DNA of 64,000 nucleotides from Oscillatoria nigro-viridis PCC 7112 (GTDB lineage: Bacteria; Cyanobacteriota; Cyanobacteriia; Cyanobacteriales; Microcoleaceae), in contig NC_019729.1 in NCBI RefSeq assembly GCF_000317475.1, forward strand, positions 7,165,445-7,229,444. Direction: 5' to 3'. The translations under genes and the position numbers were made by a program. Position 1 is the stretch's first letter. Every line of letters begins with the position of its first letter. Under the pieces are notes generated by a model. The model saw only the letters and a list, made by a program, of their open reading frames with translations, made no database searches and was not told the DNA's origin. Shown here one piece after another: positions 51,965 to 61,915 of this stretch.

Positions 51965-52405
51965 TTAGGATTTAGGGCAGAGTTGAAATTCTTCCCAGCG
52001 CTTGCATACTTGTTCATAGCACTCAACAGGAGAAATTGCCAACTTTTGCAACAAATTGATATCAATCTGACCGTTGGCGATCGACAAAAATATAATTGCT
52101 GCCTTGGGTTCGTAGCCAGCAATGATTTGCAGCAAATTGGAAACAATATTTTCCTCTATTTCTAGTTGCTGCAAATAAACGGTTGCCTCCAAGTCGGAAA
52201 TAAATTGCAGATCGTACTTTATAGTATCTACGCTCCAATTCACATAGCCATTAATCGGAGTATTGATTTTGCAAGCAACCAAGCCTCGTCCTCTATGCAA
52301 AAAACCATTCCAAGCAGTATGTCCGATCGGCAAAATATTCTGATGAATAAACAAGTTTTGCCAGTAGCCAAAACTACCCTGCCAAACACTATCTTCAACT
52401 CGCAT
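51965..52405 (-). CDS. Hypothetical protein downstream of a cobalamin riboswitch
   Basis: Product of 146 aa, family not recognised. It is soluble, with Trp/His-rich N-terminus (WQGSFGYWQNLFIHQN, GHTAWNGFLHRGRGLVAC) and a C-terminal helical part (INLLQKLAISPVECYEQVCK). It is the first full-length gene behind the riboswitch at 52579-52697 and is nearly joined to the methyltransferase gene. This is context only and does not show a cobalamin function. Confidence 0.65.
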   Translation of the reverse strand: MRVEDSVWQGSFGYWQNLFIHQNILPIGHTAWNGFLHRGRGLVACKINTPINGYVNWSVDTIKYDLQFISDLEATVYLQQLEIEENIVSNLLQIIAGYEPKAAIIFLSIANGQIDINLLQKLAISPVECYEQVCKRWEEFQLCPKS

Positions 52406-52476
52406 TTCTTTTCATTTCCATTAAAATAAGATACCCTTCAGAACCCAGCTCAAATTACATCAGCGTTCATCTGTGT

Positions 52477-52545
52477 TTATCTGCTGACATCTGCGGTAAA
52501 AAAAACCCAATCCAATAATTTTAAAAATAATAAACTCACCATCAT
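52477..52545 (-). other. Short frame directly behind the cobalamin riboswitch
   Basis: A 22-codon frame from ATG at 52545 (MMVSLLFLKLLDWVFFTADV) has GAGG (52551-52554) 5 bases upstream in the same setting as cbiM behind the other riboswitch. The first 16 residues are hydrophobic like the start of a membrane protein. The tail is encoded by a dispersed repeat (CCGCAGATGTCAGCAGATAA). It looks like the remnant of a riboswitch-controlled gene cut by a repeat, or a leader peptide. Confidence 0.4.
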
Positions 52546-52578
52546 CCATACCTCGCAGATGAAAAACATGATTGCAAA

Positions 52579-52697
52579 CAAATCGGCGGGCATCCTGACT
52601 CAGAGATGCAATTATCTCATTACAGTTGCGGGACAGCGCCGGATTCGCACCGAACTTTCCCCCTTGCGTCTGATGGCTGTTCTCCATCAGAGCCGAT
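52579..52697 (-). promoter_or_regulatory. Cobalamin riboswitch (copy 1)
   Basis: On the minus strand the core has the B12 box words AAAGTTCGGTGCGAATCCGG, CGCTGTCCCGCAACTGTAAT and GAGTCAGGATGCCCGCCGAT. P1 arms ATCGGC and GCCGAT close it. Downstream, CATCTGCGAGGT (52550-52561) is identical to the element behind copy 2 and carries the GAGG Shine-Dalgarno, pointing to control of translation. It heads a short frame, then the hypothetical, methyltransferase and cbiO genes. Confidence 0.93.
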
Positions 52698-52750
52698 CGA
52701 TATACGGGAATATTACCACTATTTGGAACATTTGACAAAAAACCGTCCGT

Positions 52751-53335
52751 CTATTCACCAAACTCAATATTTTCATACAAATCGGCCAGCGAAATTTCCA
52801 CAGCAACAGATGTTAAACTGAGCCGATCGCCCATACAGCTATATTCCGAAAAAATCCACTTATTGGTATCAGTTTTAGAATATTGCTCCACCCGCAGCCG
52901 ATATTGGTCGATTAATAAATACTCCTGAAAACTAGGAATACTGCGATAAGCAGCAAACTTTTCATCGCGGTCATAAGCTTTAGTACCTTTAGACAGCACC
53001 TCAGCAATTAGCAGCGGATTGGTAATTGTATCCGTCCGTCCAGATTGCAGCTCGATCGGGCGCGCTACCACCATCACATCCGGGTAAGTATAATTATTAA
53101 GCTGGGGAATCCACAGCCGCTGCTCCGAACTAAAAGTCCGATATGGTTTCCCTTTTAACGCCAGTTTCAGCGCAACAACTAAATTAGTGGTAATTTCATT
53201 GTGATTCGGTGTGCCACCAGCCATCAGAACAATCTCCCCATTGATAAATTCATGCCGATCCAGAGAATTGATTTCCAATTCTAGATATTCCTGGGCCGTG
53301 TAGGTTTTGGTTTCAACTGGCGCGATCATATACAA
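52751..53335 (-). CDS. Uma2-family (DUF820) protein
   Basis: Product of 194 aa. The family pattern is clear: TKTYTAQEYLELEINSLDRH, EFINGEIVLMAGGTPNHNEI, YTYPDVMVVARPIE (Asp ligand), NPLLIAEVLSKGTKAYDRDE (Glu) and KFAAYRSIPSFQEYLLIDQY (Lys region). Uma2 proteins have a PD-(D/E)XK nuclease fold and are abundant in cyanobacteria; their biological role is unclear. It separates the two halves of the cobalt transporter cluster. Confidence 0.92.
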   Translation of the reverse strand: MYMIAPVETKTYTAQEYLELEINSLDRHEFINGEIVLMAGGTPNHNEITTNLVVALKLALKGKPYRTFSSEQRLWIPQLNNYTYPDVMVVARPIELQSGRTDTITNPLLIAEVLSKGTKAYDRDEKFAAYRSIPSFQEYLLIDQYRLRVEQYSKTDTNKWIFSEYSCMGDRLSLTSVAVEISLADLYENIEFGE

Positions 53336-53645
53336 CGCTCTCCTTTAATCTACTTATTTTAGTTTATAGCCTTTCTCAGTAAGATGAGGTACACGCTCGA
53401 TAAGCGGGGATAGGGATAGGGCATAGACCTCCGCGGGCACAGGGCATACCTCACTAAGATTGAGAACTGCTATATCTTTAAAATTCTGCTAATTCAACAG
53501 AAAAGGAGAATTTAATCATGCTAAGAAACAGGCTTTCCGGCCCGTTCCGCGAAGAGTGCATTTTCTTGTGGGGCGGGCAGGATGCCAACCCCTGGAAGGC
53601 TGATTGAGAACGTGCAAGATGTGAGTGCGATCGCACTTAACAAAC
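53336..53645. repeat. Intergenic region with fragments of the AACAGGC hairpin family
   Basis: At about 53375-53400 TATAGCCTTTCTCAGTAAGA and TGAGGTACA match a segment near 20140-20160. AGAAACAGGCTTTCCGGCCC at about 53522 and GATTGAGAACGTGCAAGATG near 53600 are worn copies of the MITE-like element. No gene is seen in these 310 bp. Confidence 0.6.
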
Positions 53646-55070
53646 TTACCGCAGCGGGACAAAGTTATAGCCAGTGCTTCCTCCTTGTTTAACTTGCACT
53701 AAAATCGGCTTACCGGCCCGATCGCCCGTGGACAAAAACTTCACATCCTCGCTCGATCCTGCTGCCGAAAAATTCGGATTTCTGAGTGCTTGTTGCAATC
53801 CGAACCGCGTATTGCTTTGTCGCAAGCCAGCGATGACAGCTTGAGTCGCGTCAAAACTCGTTGCTGTTCGCCAATTTACTACTCCTCCCCAGCGCTGACT
53901 GGCATTTTTAGGAAATGGATTGTTGGGATTAGTTTCAGGATGCCAGGGAACGGGCAAAACAAGCCCATCAACGTCCTTTTGCCCGTCTTTTAAAGTTTCA
54001 AAGGTGTAAAGAGTTGAACTGCTGTAAAGCGCCAATTTGCCTTGATTTGCACGGGCTAGATCGATCGCGCGATCGATGCGATCTACGTGGGATGCTAGCA
54101 TCAATCCTTGTGCACCTTGGCTAACAGCATCCGCGATCACAGTGTTAGGATTAAATGTCGGCGCTGACAAGTCGCAGACAATAGGAACTAATCTGCCACC
54201 TGATGCTAAAAGAGAGGCAATAAATTCATCCTTAAACGAAGCTTTACCAGCAGCTTGAGAGTCGTAGCAGAAGGCAATATTGCTTTTGCCGACTTGTTTG
54301 ACGATATACTCTGCTAAAGGAGCCGTCATCGATCGAGTATTGGGGACTGTCCGAAAAATATAGCTGCCAAAACCTGACAAATTATTCGTACTGCTGGTAG
54401 GTGTGATCATTACCAGTTTCTTTTCCTGATAAATTGGAGCGGCTGCTAAAGAGGCATTGCTGTCATTATGTCCGATTACCGCTAGAATTTTCGGATCATT
54501 TGCTAAGGCTGCTGCAACTTCTTTTGCAACTTCTGGACGGTTGTTGTCATTGACAATTTCAACTTGCAAACCGACACCGTTAATTCCTCCTCTAGCGTTG
54601 ATTTCATCTTGAGCTTGGGCGACACCTCGGAGGATTTCTTGGGCAACATTGGGGTTGCTGCCGCTTGGCACGCTGACGGCAATTTTCAGAGAAGTGCGAT
54701 CGCTTACTCTCGCATTATTCAAATAGATTACCGTTTCCGGGTCGTTGCGATTTTGTTGCAGCGAAGCCTGAAATTTTTGAACAGCTTCTTTGTAATCTCC
54801 TTTGGCAAAAGCTGTAACGCCTGCTTGCTTTTCGGCTGTTGTTTGCGATGTCAGCAATATCTGATTTCCTAAACTCATGCGAGTTGCGATCGCTCCGGGT
54901 GCGATCGGTGTCGGTGCCGCTGTAGATGTAGATGTAGATGTAGGTGTATTTGAAGTTTTGGCACTCAATAAACCGGGAAGGAACTTGTATGCGCCAAACC
55001 CAATTAAGCCGATGGCAATAATAAAAACAATGGGCGGCGGGCTGTTTTTTTTGTTAGTATCTTGATACAT
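53646..55070 (-). CDS. Leu/Ile/Val-binding-like periplasmic protein with TPR-like N-terminus
   Basis: Product of 474 aa. One N-terminal membrane anchor (about 14-33; VFIIAIGLIGFGAYKFLPGL), a Ser/Thr/Ala linker (about 37-55), a short helical TPR-like region (AGVTAFAKGDYKEAVQKFQA), then the type I periplasmic binding fold (from about 128: LKIAVSVPSGSNPNVAQEIL, ARGGINGVGLQVEIVNDNNR, ILAVIGHNDSNASLAAAPIY). The ABC permease and ATPase genes are not present here, so it may be an orphan receptor with the ligand unknown. Confidence 0.85.
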   Translation of the reverse strand: MYQDTNKKNSPPPIVFIIAIGLIGFGAYKFLPGLLSAKTSNTPTSTSTSTAAPTPIAPGAIATRMSLGNQILLTSQTTAEKQAGVTAFAKGDYKEAVQKFQASLQQNRNDPETVIYLNNARVSDRTSLKIAVSVPSGSNPNVAQEILRGVAQAQDEINARGGINGVGLQVEIVNDNNRPEVAKEVAAALANDPKILAVIGHNDSNASLAAAPIYQEKKLVMITPTSSTNNLSGFGSYIFRTVPNTRSMTAPLAEYIVKQVGKSNIAFCYDSQAAGKASFKDEFIASLLASGGRLVPIVCDLSAPTFNPNTVIADAVSQGAQGLMLASHVDRIDRAIDLARANQGKLALYSSSTLYTFETLKDGQKDVDGLVLPVPWHPETNPNNPFPKNASQRWGGVVNWRTATSFDATQAVIAGLRQSNTRFGLQQALRNPNFSAAGSSEDVKFLSTGDRAGKPILVQVKQGGSTGYNFVPLR

Positions 55071-55271
55071 AATTTGTTCTCGGTATTTTGATACTGTAAT
55101 TATTCATGCAACTACTGTTCACGTCAATTCATATAATTCATTAATTAAGTTCATAAAAGTCATATTTGTAATAGCTGTTGCAGGAAGTGCGATCGCCCTT
55201 ATGAAAATCCGGCCCGCTAAACTAACGAGAATACGAGAATTATCAACAATAGTCTTGGAGGCGCGGGTGCT

Positions 55272-55339
55272 CAGAAACCGGGTTTTTTGCGAGAATACTT
55301 GGTTACAACCCACAGATTCAGTAAAAACCGGGTTTCTTT
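55272..55339. repeat. AGAAACCGGGTTTTTT inverted repeat
   Basis: AGAAACCGGGTTTTTTGC (from 55272) and AAAAACCGGGTTTCTT (to 55339) make a hairpin with one changed base in the arm. The loop word GAGAATACTTGGTTACAACC resembles GAAAATACTTCTGTTGCAAT in the 42629 copy, so the two are true relatives. Confidence 0.75.
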
Positions 55340-55366
55340 AATTGTGATGCGTAAGCCCCGTTGATA

Positions 55367-56452
<1,086 letters not shown>

Positions 56453-56576
56453 ATAATTTGTACGGGACAACTGTTGATTACAATTATTCAACAGGTTTCT
56501 TTTAAGGTCAATTCATTAAATTCATTAATTATGTTCATAAAAGTCATAGGTTTAGTCCAGTAGTCGGACAATCGAG

Positions 56577-56610
56577 TAGTCCGCCAGGGGTTTCAACCCC
56601 TGGCGGACTA
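56577..56610 (-). terminator. Perfect 16-bp hairpin after cbiQ
   Basis: TAGTCCGCCAGGGGTT, two bases, then AACCCCTGGCGGACTA. It lies 27 bp after the cbiQ stop, a good place for transcript end of cbiMNQ. No T-run follows on the minus strand, so it may be a stabilising or mobile hairpin as well. Confidence 0.5.
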
Positions 56611-56636
56611 ATAGGCAAAGCCTGGGAACGAGTAAT

Positions 56637-57437
56637 TTAATGTTGAAATGCCGCGCTTAACAAAGTTAAAACTGTACAACCAAACAAAGCTTCCAATGTA
56701 TATCTGCGCGAAGGTTTGTAAGGGTAAGAATTCCAAACGCGCAATTCTCCATTAAAGCCGCGCGAGGCTAAACTCAGCGATACTTGACGGTAGTTTTCCA
56801 AAGTTCGCTGAAGCAATTGCCCGATTAAAATGCCTAAACTGTGCATTCCCAGCTTCCAAGTGCGGTAGCCGCAGCGCGAGTTTTGAGCAATCCAAAGTTC
56901 ATCGGCGATCGCCAATAAGCTAAAAATAAACCGATACATTAGTAATAGCAGTTCTGTGACTAACTCTGGACAGCGTAATTGTCTGAGAATTTGCAAGATT
57001 TCGGTAAATGGAACCGTCAAAAGGATGAAATACATACAGCTTGTCGATGCGAAGGCGCGGGCAAACAGCAAGCTCACTTGGTATATTCCAGTGCGGCTCA
57101 CATAGAGATAAAAAGTGCCGGTGCTAATGCCCCAACCTTGCCAAATATCCCACCCAATTGCAGGGATACGATCGCCCGCAACCGCACCCATCGCCAAAGC
57201 AGGCAAACTTGTCAGCAAAAACATCAACGGTAGCGACAGCAACCGCAAATACAGTTTCCCCGGAATACCCGCATAGACGACGATCCACACGGCCAACCAC
57301 AGGGCGATCGACAATTGGACGATCGCCCCAGAAACCAGAGACAGAATTAAAAGGGCGATCGCAAAGGATAACTTGTGAGATGGCGGCAACCCCCGCAAGC
57401 GATTTGTATAAGCCAGACTATCAATCTGATGGTTCAT
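56637..57437 (-). CDS. cbiQ: ECF cobalt/nickel transporter membrane protein CbiQ
   Basis: Product of 266 aa with about five to six membrane segments. It has the EcfT signature: a cytoplasmic helix with QNSRCGYRTWKLGMHSL and a second with LASRGFNGELR (the Ala-Arg-Gly motif that couples to the ATPase). It transmits ATP-driven motion from CbiO to CbiM. The start overlaps the cbiN stop by 4 bp (ATGA). It is the last gene of the riboswitch-headed cbiMNQ unit; cbiO is not next to it, in contrast to the normal cluster. Confidence 0.93.
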   Translation of the reverse strand: MNHQIDSLAYTNRLRGLPPSHKLSFAIALLILSLVSGAIVQLSIALWLAVWIVVYAGIPGKLYLRLLSLPLMFLLTSLPALAMGAVAGDRIPAIGWDIWQGWGISTGTFYLYVSRTGIYQVSLLFARAFASTSCMYFILLTVPFTEILQILRQLRCPELVTELLLLMYRFIFSLLAIADELWIAQNSRCGYRTWKLGMHSLGILIGQLLQRTLENYRQVSLSLASRGFNGELRVWNSYPYKPSRRYTLEALFGCTVLTLLSAAFQH

Positions 57438-57766
57438 TCCGACGATTTATTATCAGACTGCTGCCGAGATTGCGATCGGCCTTTATACAACCCAATGACA
57501 TACCCAACTACGCCAGCCCCCATTGCCGCTTGAGACGCAAACAATAGACTTGAAATTTCTCCGCTAGCGGGCTCAAACAAGTGATTGAACCAAGGTTGAT
57601 AACCCGGTTGAATTTCCGTAATTGCTTTCTTAGCTTGGTCATCAGATCCCCCGTATTTACCCCGCACAAAAACGAGAGGAAACGCTGCCAGAACAATCAC
57701 CGCGCCAGCCAAAAGCCAATTTTGCCGCGAAGTAGATTGGTGATTTTTTGTAGGCTTTTGATTCAC
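57434..57766 (-). CDS. cbiN: Cobalt transport protein CbiN
   Basis: Product of 110 aa with two membrane segments (about 17-34, LLAGAVIVLAAFPLVFV; about 74-93, LLFASQAAMGAGVVGYVIGL) and a conserved periplasmic loop (ITEIQPGYQPWFNHLFEPAS). This is the CbiN pattern; CbiN helps CbiM bind Co2+. Its start is 3 bp after the cbiM stop and its end overlaps cbiQ. Confidence 0.92.
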   Translation of the reverse strand: MNQKPTKNHQSTSRQNWLLAGAVIVLAAFPLVFVRGKYGGSDDQAKKAITEIQPGYQPWFNHLFEPASGEISSLLFASQAAMGAGVVGYVIGLYKGRSQSRQQSDNKSSE

Positions 57767-57769
57767 GGT

Positions 57770-58528
57770 TTATGACTCCTCTCTCAATAATTTCAAAGTT
57801 TCCAACTCAGGCTTCCCGTAAGAATGCAGCCAATTCCAAACCAATAGAGTCAGCAATCCCTCACTGATGGCTAGGGGTACTTGAGTGATAGCAAAGATGC
57901 CAACAAACTTGAGAAACGAAGCCATAAAACCGCCGCTTGCTGCCGGAAAAGCTAACGCTAATTGAATCGAAGTAGTTACATAAGTCAGCAAATCTGCCAA
58001 AGCCGCCGCACAAAAAATTGCCGCCCGCTGGCTACCAGTTCGCAACAGCAATTGATAGATAAAATAGGCAGCGAAAGGGCCGACAATCGCCATCGAAAAC
58101 ATATTCGCTCCCAGCGTTGTCAAGCCACCGTGCGCTAACAGTAACGTCTGAAACAACAGAACTAAAGCCCCCAGTACCGCCATCACCGAAGGGCCGAACA
58201 AAATTGCACCCAAACCCGTACCCGTCGGGTGAGAACAACTGCCAGTTACCGAGGGAATTTTTAAAGCAGAAAGCACAAAAGTAAACGCACCCGCCAAAGC
58301 AAGCAATAGTTTAAGTTCCGGGTGTTCTTTTGTAATCCGAGCAATCGATCGCAAACCTACTGCAAAAAAAGGCAACGCCACCATCCACCAAAACGCAGCC
58401 CACTGCACCGGCAAAAAACCTTCCGAAATGTGCATAGCTGCGGCGGGCGTTGCCGAACCCAGGACAATATAACAACTCAAGCCAGCCATCAATCCCAAGC
58501 TGACCAATTTCCGATTTCTGGCCTTCAC
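57770..58528 (-). CDS. cbiM: Cobalt transport substrate-binding membrane protein CbiM
   Basis: Product of about 252 aa. I start at the GTG at 58528 (translated MKARNRKLVSLGLMAG) because GAGG (58535-58538) is 6 bases upstream; an ATG at 58576 lies inside the riboswitch aptamer and is unlikely. A signal-type stretch ends at AAAMHISEGFLP, where mature CbiM begins with Met-His, whose N-terminal His binds Co2+/Ni2+. Several membrane segments follow, with GSCSHPTGTGLGAILFGPSV as the second metal-binding region. Controlled by the riboswitch at 58558-58689. Confidence 0.93.
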   Translation of the reverse strand: MKARNRKLVSLGLMAGLSCYIVLGSATPAAAMHISEGFLPVQWAAFWWMVALPFFAVGLRSIARITKEHPELKLLLALAGAFTFVLSALKIPSVTGSCSHPTGTGLGAILFGPSVMAVLGALVLLFQTLLLAHGGLTTLGANMFSMAIVGPFAAYFIYQLLLRTGSQRAAIFCAAALADLLTYVTTSIQLALAFPAASGGFMASFLKFVGIFAITQVPLAISEGLLTLLVWNWLHSYGKPELETLKLLREES

Positions 58529-58557
58529 GCTGAACCTCGCAGATGAGACTATGTAAA

Positions 58558-58689
<132 letters not shown>

Positions 58690-58871
58690 ACATAGTTTAG
58701 TCGATCGCGTAAGTCTCAGCAAATATTTTACAAAAATTCATTCAGATTAACTCAGTCAAAATTACCTATCATATTTTCTTCTTTTCCTTCGCGTCTTCGC
58801 GATTCGTTCAATCAATACTATCGCCAAACAAATCAACGGTATAATATTAATGAGTTTTGAGGAAAGCCGCC

Positions 58872-59675
58872 ATGTTAGATTACAAATTTCCGAGGCACTG
58901 GCCCTCAGCCGATGAACTACCAGACTCAGATGAAACGCCTGTGGATAACGAACTGCAAGAACTAATACCAGGGTTGTTAAAAGCAATATTGCTGATACTT
59001 TGGGCAGAACGCATGGACTGGTTTTTTGGCATAGATATGGGTATCTATTATCACCCCGATAAACCTGCCATTGTGCCAGATGCTTTCTTAAGTTTAGGTG
59101 TAGAAAGGTTTTATGATGAAGAATTGCGTCCCAGTTACGTGCTGTGGGATGAAAATGTTTTGCCGACTTTTGTGCTGGAAGTAGTTTCCCCAACTTATCG
59201 CAAGGAATACACCACAAAGTTGGAGGAATATCAAGCTTTAGGCGTACTTTATTACGTCATTTATTCTTCCCGCCGCCGCCGTAAACCCCGTTTGGAAGTA
59301 CACAAGTTAGTCAATGGGAAGTACGAGTTGCAGCCAGGAAATCCAGTTTGGATGCCAGAAATTGGTTTGGGGATTGGTTGTGAAAGGGGAAGTTATTCTG
59401 GGGTGACAAGGGAGTGGTTGTATTGGTATGATGCCGGTGGAAAACGTTATCTGACTCCTGAAGAACAGGTGAAACAATCAGCGCAGCGCGCCCAACAGGA
59501 ATCGCAGCGCGCCCAACAGGAATCGCAGCGCGCCCAACAGGAATCGCAGCGCGCCCAACAGGAATCGCAGCGCGCCCAACAGGAATCGCAGCGCGCCGAT
59601 CGATTGGCCCAACGTTCCGATCGACTAGCTCAGCGATTGCGGGAGTTGGGGATAGATCCCGATAATCTGACCTGA
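58872..59675 (+). CDS. Uma2-family (DUF820) protein with heptad-repeat tail
   Basis: Product of 267 aa from ATG at 58872, with GAGGAAAG upstream; a TTG at 58857 is in frame. Family motifs: PRHWPSADELPDSDETPVDN, IPGLLKAILLILWAERMDW, YYHPDKPAIVPDAFLSLGVE, LPTFVLEVVSPTYRKEYTTK (Glu ligand), KLEEYQALGVLYYVIYSSRR. The C-terminus from about 195 is a Gln/Arg-rich helix built of AQQESQR repeats, then RADRLAQRSDRLAQRL. The tail should form a coiled coil and may join subunits. Role unclear as in other Uma2 proteins. Confidence 0.9.
   Translation: MLDYKFPRHWPSADELPDSDETPVDNELQELIPGLLKAILLILWAERMDWFFGIDMGIYYHPDKPAIVPDAFLSLGVERFYDEELRPSYVLWDENVLPTFVLEVVSPTYRKEYTTKLEEYQALGVLYYVIYSSRRRRKPRLEVHKLVNGKYELQPGNPVWMPEIGLGIGCERGSYSGVTREWLYWYDAGGKRYLTPEEQVKQSAQRAQQESQRAQQESQRAQQESQRAQQESQRAQQESQRADRLAQRSDRLAQRLRELGIDPDNLT
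59484..59598 (+). repeat. 21-bp tandem repeat coding a heptad
   Basis: About five near-identical 21-bp units (CAGCGCGCCCAACAGGAATCG) encode the heptad QRAQQES. The unit is exactly seven codons, matching coiled-coil periodicity, so gain or loss of a unit keeps both frame and heptad phase. Confidence 0.92.
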
Positions 59676-59708
59676 TGGCAATCAAGAGTACCAGACTGAC
59701 CGACTCTA

Positions 59709-59789
59709 GACGCTCAGAAACCGGGTTTTTCAACAGAGATCGATCGTCCTCAACGGAGAATTTTATAGAAAAAACCCGGTTTCTGCGTC
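59709..59789. repeat. GACGC-flanked AGAAACCGGGTTTTT inverted repeat
   Basis: AGAAACCGGGTTTTT (from 59716) and AAAAAACCCGGTTTCT (to 59784) form a hairpin; GACGC and GCGTC extend it at the outer ends. Same family as 27243, 42629 and 55272. It follows the Uma2 gene. Confidence 0.8.
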
Positions 59790-59917
59790 CAGAAATATGT
59801 GAATATTTATCGCAAAAATCAGGAAAGAGCGAGGTAGATTTGGGAAAAACAGAGAGTTTGACAACCTACATTGAGATCTAGCTCGAAAACATGAAAATCA
59901 GCAGAGGTTATTAAATA

Positions 59918-61498
59918 ATGGTCACGGATCTGCGTTCTTACGATGTCATCTGTTTTGGCGATGAAGTTCCAGGAGTTCTAGCTGTTATCTCGGCGGCCAG
60001 AGAATATCGTCGCCGCACAAAGCGTTATCCGCAAGTTCTGCTGATGTCTAAAGGAAGCTTGCAAGAAGGAATTGGCGGGCATTTGGTAAGAGGCGGCCTT
60101 GCTTATTTAGATAGAAGCCAGATTAGTGAAGAACTTCAACAATCTTTAAAGTTAGATACCTTTGGTTCACCGGCGACAATCTATAAAGAGTTCCTGCAAA
60201 AATCCGGCGTTAAGGCAATTGCACTTGACCCGCGCAAAGCCAGTGCAGCGCTGAAAGAAATGCTGGTACAAGCTGGGGCAGATCTCCTCAGCAAAGTAGA
60301 AATTCAATCAGTCAGTAAAGAAGGCCAAAAAATTGCCAGTATAACCACCTCTAAAGGCGTAGTTTATGCCGGCAAGCAATTTATTGATGCCACTGTCAAT
60401 GCCGAATTAGCTCAAGCTGCCGGTGTGAGAAAGCTGAAGGGATTTGAAACATTTGGTCTACCTAACTCAGAACTTCCAGTCACCCTCGTTTTTGAAACCC
60501 AAGGACTCAGTGCAAGAGCACTGAAAGAATTCGATTATATTTATCTAAAACGCTTCACAAACCTGGCCGATTCAGAGAGTCAAAAATTTTTGCTGTACGC
60601 TGCAGGCAAGGATGCCCAACTAGCAGAAGAACTTCGGCGGGAAATGAGGGACACTAAAGGCAATCTCAAAACTCTGTGGGTGGGAAACGATTACATCGAT
60701 GTTCGGTCGCTGGCTCTGTCTGTAGCGTACCACTCCTTTAGAGGAATAAAGCTATCTTTTCCTGAAACCGGCGTAATTTTAGATCGGGGAAATATAGCAA
60801 TACTTCCAAATGAAAGACATTCGTGGAATGCGCTTTTATTTGCCGTCACCGCCAGCGAAGCGGAAGCCTTAGCTAGAAGCGGGAGCAAACCCACGGCTAA
60901 TATGCAAAAAGAGATGTTATTTGTTACAAGTTGGCTGAGGAGTTTGGGGGCTACTTCTGTTACTTATGCCTCAGAACTTTATATCAGACACGCCGGCAAT
61001 GTGACGGGAGTTGTAGAACCTTTAACAGGCGCACAAATGCTGTTAGGTGGCGTACCTGCTAATGAGGCACTGGGAACATTTAGCTATCATTTTGATATAC
61101 GCGGAGGTATCCAGGGTATTCGCGATAAAGCAAATAATCTAGGATGGTTTAAAAGTCTGAGTTTTAAACAGCCTATCTTTAATATTGGCATCCGCCACGC
61201 ATTAATTAAAAACGTTCCTAACCTGGCAGTAGTCAGTCCGTGTTCTGGATTTGAAGGGTTGGCCTGTTCTGTCGGCAGAATAGTTGAATTCAACGCTGCA
61301 GTTGGTCAAGGTGTGGGTATCGCTGCGGTTAATGCCATTCTAAGTAACAAAAATCTAGCCGATGTATCTAACCGAGAAGTGAGACAAGTTCTCGCTGAAA
61401 CAGGTCAGCTACCTAAAATTTTTGGAATTCCAAATAAGAGTGATGGAATGCTATTGGCGCAATTTGAGAATCTTGTCAGTTCGGATGCTATTGCGTAA
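59918..61498 (+). CDS. FAD-dependent oxidoreductase
   Basis: Product of 526 aa. The N-terminus has a Rossmann-like start (YDVICFGDEVPGVLAVISAA), though its usual GxGxxG is altered to GDEVPG. A second FAD-contact segment (IGGHLVRGGLAYLD) matches the PF12831-type FAD oxidoreductases. The middle (KQFIDATVNAELAQAAGVRK) is the typical adenine-side region. The C-terminus has a conserved end (LAVVSPCSGFEGLACSVGRI) that closes the FAD site. No signal peptide, so cytoplasmic. The substrate is unknown and no partner gene is linked. Confidence 0.82.
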   Translation: MVTDLRSYDVICFGDEVPGVLAVISAAREYRRRTKRYPQVLLMSKGSLQEGIGGHLVRGGLAYLDRSQISEELQQSLKLDTFGSPATIYKEFLQKSGVKAIALDPRKASAALKEMLVQAGADLLSKVEIQSVSKEGQKIASITTSKGVVYAGKQFIDATVNAELAQAAGVRKLKGFETFGLPNSELPVTLVFETQGLSARALKEFDYIYLKRFTNLADSESQKFLLYAAGKDAQLAEELRREMRDTKGNLKTLWVGNDYIDVRSLALSVAYHSFRGIKLSFPETGVILDRGNIAILPNERHSWNALLFAVTASEAEALARSGSKPTANMQKEMLFVTSWLRSLGATSVTYASELYIRHAGNVTGVVEPLTGAQMLLGGVPANEALGTFSYHFDIRGGIQGIRDKANNLGWFKSLSFKQPIFNIGIRHALIKNVPNLAVVSPCSGFEGLACSVGRIVEFNAAVGQGVGIAAVNAILSNKNLADVSNREVRQVLAETGQLPKIFGIPNKSDGMLLAQFENLVSSDAIA

Positions 61499-61915
61499 TA
61501 TCAATTCCGGTTGCATTCCTGATGACTGTTGGCTGTTGATTGTTGGCTGTTGGCTGTTGACTAAAATTATGCTTTCCTGACAACTAGCTGTTTGGAATTT
61601 GAACAAATACCGATGCAACCGGAAACGATATAATAGCACTTTCAATAAACAATGCAGTAGTAGGTTGGGCAGGGGGAATGAAACTCAAGCCAAAAGTTTT
61701 TAGCAAAAAATGAGTGAAATTGCTATTAGTATTATGCTACTTCGAATGACAACCATTAAGTTGGTTTGTAGTGAGGAATTTAATCCTCATAAAATTCTGA
61801 GCACTTCCGTCGTCACTACAAACCTATAACGGTGATTTTACCGGAAATTATACAATACCTCGATCGCCTGCACCGAATTATTGTGCTGCGCGGCATTAAC
61901 CTGTTAAGCAACTTT
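61499..61915. other. Intergenic region with short repeats
   Basis: 417 bp. GTTGGCTGTTG words occur in tandem at about 61520-61560. GTTTGTAGTGAGGAATTTAA (61761 on) and GTCACTACAAACC (61814-61826) make an inverted repeat, a type also hinted at near 17090-17160. No gene is supported. Confidence 0.5.

Noticed and set aside
52460..52738. 92-codon minus-strand frame across riboswitch 1
   Set aside because: It runs through the conserved riboswitch core, whose sequence is explained by RNA structure and not by coding.
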